From positions 1 to 6,128 of the forward strand of contig JAFTZF010000038.1 of the NCBI GenBank assembly GCA_017464645.1: a DNA stretch of 6,128 nucleotides. Direction: 5' to 3'. Position numbers and translations under genes: made by a program. The stretch's first letter is position 1. Each line of letters begins with the position of its first letter. Source of the stretch: Lachnospiraceae bacterium (lineage in GTDB: Bacteria > Bacillota_A > Clostridia > Lachnospirales > Lachnospiraceae). Below the pieces are notes generated by a model, which saw only the letters and a list, made by a program, of their open reading frames with translations, had not been told where the DNA came from and did not search any database. Positions 5,224 through 6,128 of the stretch are shown piece after piece.

Positions 5224-6128
5224 TTGCTCTCTGCGCCTCCTGCCTTTTCCAGCAGTTCACCCAGCAGCGCCTGCTCTTTTTCCTTTACTGCCAGCAGCTT
5301 TTTCTGGATGATGGGCAGGACAGAGTCCCGCCGCTTCATGAAATGGGAGGCATACAGCATACGCATCATGTCTGCTTCTGCAATCAGGGGCTCATACCTT
5401 TCACTGATATCCGCCGGCAGTCCCAATGCCTTTTCGATGCACCGGATCCTTTCATGCATTACCTTTTTATGCTCCCAGATCAGACGGAACACACGCCAGT
5501 CCATCCGCTCATATGGAATGGAACCGTCCAGCAGTTTTCCTGCATATTTTGCAATGTAGTCATGCACTACGATGCCATGGACCATGCCTTCCCCGTCCTC
5601 CGGATATTTCTCATAATCCGAATCCAGGTACTCTGCGATTTTTTTGCAGGCAATATCCGCGGAAAACTCCACCTCATCCGGCTTAGGTTTGATTCCCCAG
5701 ATTTGGGCATGTTCATTTTCCCTGGCCATTGCCCGGATTCCCGCATTGAAGGAACTCTGCTTCACCCAGAATTTACGGTAGATCCAGTTGCTGTCATAGG
5801 CATAGATGCAGTAGGTCTTATCCTCCTGGTTGTAGCCGCAGATCAGTCCGTCATGGGGCATGTGGCGTTTTCCGGACCAGCTCTTTCCTTCCATGTAATA
5901 ATCGTCCACTCCGGTAAATACCACATAATAGCCCGCATCAAGCAGGTTGCGGATGACCGGATTGATGTATCCTCTTATAAACTGGGTAGAAAACCATCTT
6001 CTCTCCAGATAGGGATTGTTGTCCCACTTGGAGTCTACGATCCCAATGTCCGGTGTTGTAAAACCCGACAGGAATTTTCGATTGCATTCCAGGATCAGGA
6101 TCTCATTCAAATACCGGTTGCAGATGGA
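5220..6128 (-). CDS. BtrH N-terminal-like (papain-fold acyltransferase-like) protein, 5'-truncated by window edge
   Basis: Seen: the frame is open to the right edge. The first apparent start, at 6110, is a TTG with no SD before it, and six more in-frame codons precede it, so the true start lies outside. About 302 codons are visible. A stretch coded around 5790-5935 has beta-strand residues, then GVDDYY, an MPHDGLICGY segment with a His at 5853-5855, and YAYDSNW with an Asp at 5793-5795. The C-terminal half (below about 5730) is largely charged and helical and ends in a Lys/Glu-rich helix. Known: the butirosin BtrH N-terminal family has a papain-like fold with a GVD-YY...H...GYD...D pattern; BtrH moves an acyl group from a carrier protein to an aminoglycoside amine. 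Inferred: an acyltransferase or peptidase-like enzyme whose nucleophilic Cys would lie upstream of the window. The stop overlaps the next start (ATGA), so it is coupled to the AMP-ligase. A C39-like peptidase is the alternative. Confidence 0.6.
   Translation of the reverse strand, partial: SICNRYLNEILILECNRKFLSGFTTPDIGIVDSKWDNNPYLERRWFSTQFIRGYINPVIRNLLDAGYYVVFTGVDDYYMEGKSWSGKRHMPHDGLICGYNQEDKTYCIYAYDSNWIYRKFWVKQSSFNAGIRAMARENEHAQIWGIKPKPDEVEFSADIACKKIAEYLDSDYEKYPEDGEGMVHGIVVHDYIAKYAGKLLDGSIPYERMDWRVFRLIWEHKKVMHERIRCIEKALGLPADISERYEPLIAEADMMRMLYASHFMKRRDSVLPIIQKKLLAVKEKEQALLGELLEKAGGAESK

Noticed and set aside
6108..6110. TTG 6110 as the true start of the BtrH-like gene
   Set aside because: There is no SD before it, the frame stays open to the window edge, and the expected N-terminal part with the catalytic Cys is missing.
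1..6128. tRNA, rRNA, CRISPR array, insertion sequence or att site
   Set aside because: Reading both strands I saw no clover-leaf-like, repeat-spacer, transposase or flanking direct-repeat pattern.

Overview
This window looks like the lysis end of a prophage or phage-tail-like particle locus from a Gram-positive, anaerobic Clostridia-type host; Lachnospiraceae is the best guess. The reasons are Shine-Dalgarno (SD) sites of the AAAGGAGG type, tightly packed co-directional genes, a cysteine-rich enzyme, and holin and endolysin families common in clostridial prophages. The host assignment is inference. All credible genes are on the minus strand, so transcription runs from the right edge (6128) to the left edge (1).

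Region 1 (about 2692-6128) is an unusual three-gene run. In order of transcription it holds a 5'-truncated protein resembling the N-terminal domain of butirosin BtrH (a papain-like acyltransferase fold), a complete ANL-superfamily AMP-forming ligase that overlaps it by ATGA, and a 370-380-residue beta-rich protein ending in a DNRLRE-like domain. The first two look like an acyl-activation and acyl-transfer pair. The third looks like an extracellular or particle-surface protein.

Region 2 (2606-2691) is an 86-bp intergenic stretch. It has a perfect 12-bp inverted repeat that could be a terminator or an operator, followed by a TATAAT box and a strong SD. It separates region 1 from the lysis genes.

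Region 3 (1-2605) is a lysis module. It contains an XhlA-like coiled-coil/membrane protein, a Hol44-like holin, an Amidase_2 endolysin with a C-terminal SH3-like domain, a DUF1906 (Rv2525c-like, glycoside-hydrolase-like) protein, and a last small gene whose frame breaks at a TAG. Beyond that TAG an alanine-rich linker-like sequence continues in another frame to the window edge.

The lysis proteins plausibly act together: holin and XhlA-like protein permeabilise the membrane and the hydrolases cut the wall. The most novel point is the BtrH-like protein plus ligase beside the DNRLRE-like protein in a phage-type neighbourhood. This suggests, without proving, that the locus makes and attaches an acyl group to a particle protein or other target. 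No acyl carrier protein is visible; it could lie beyond 6128.
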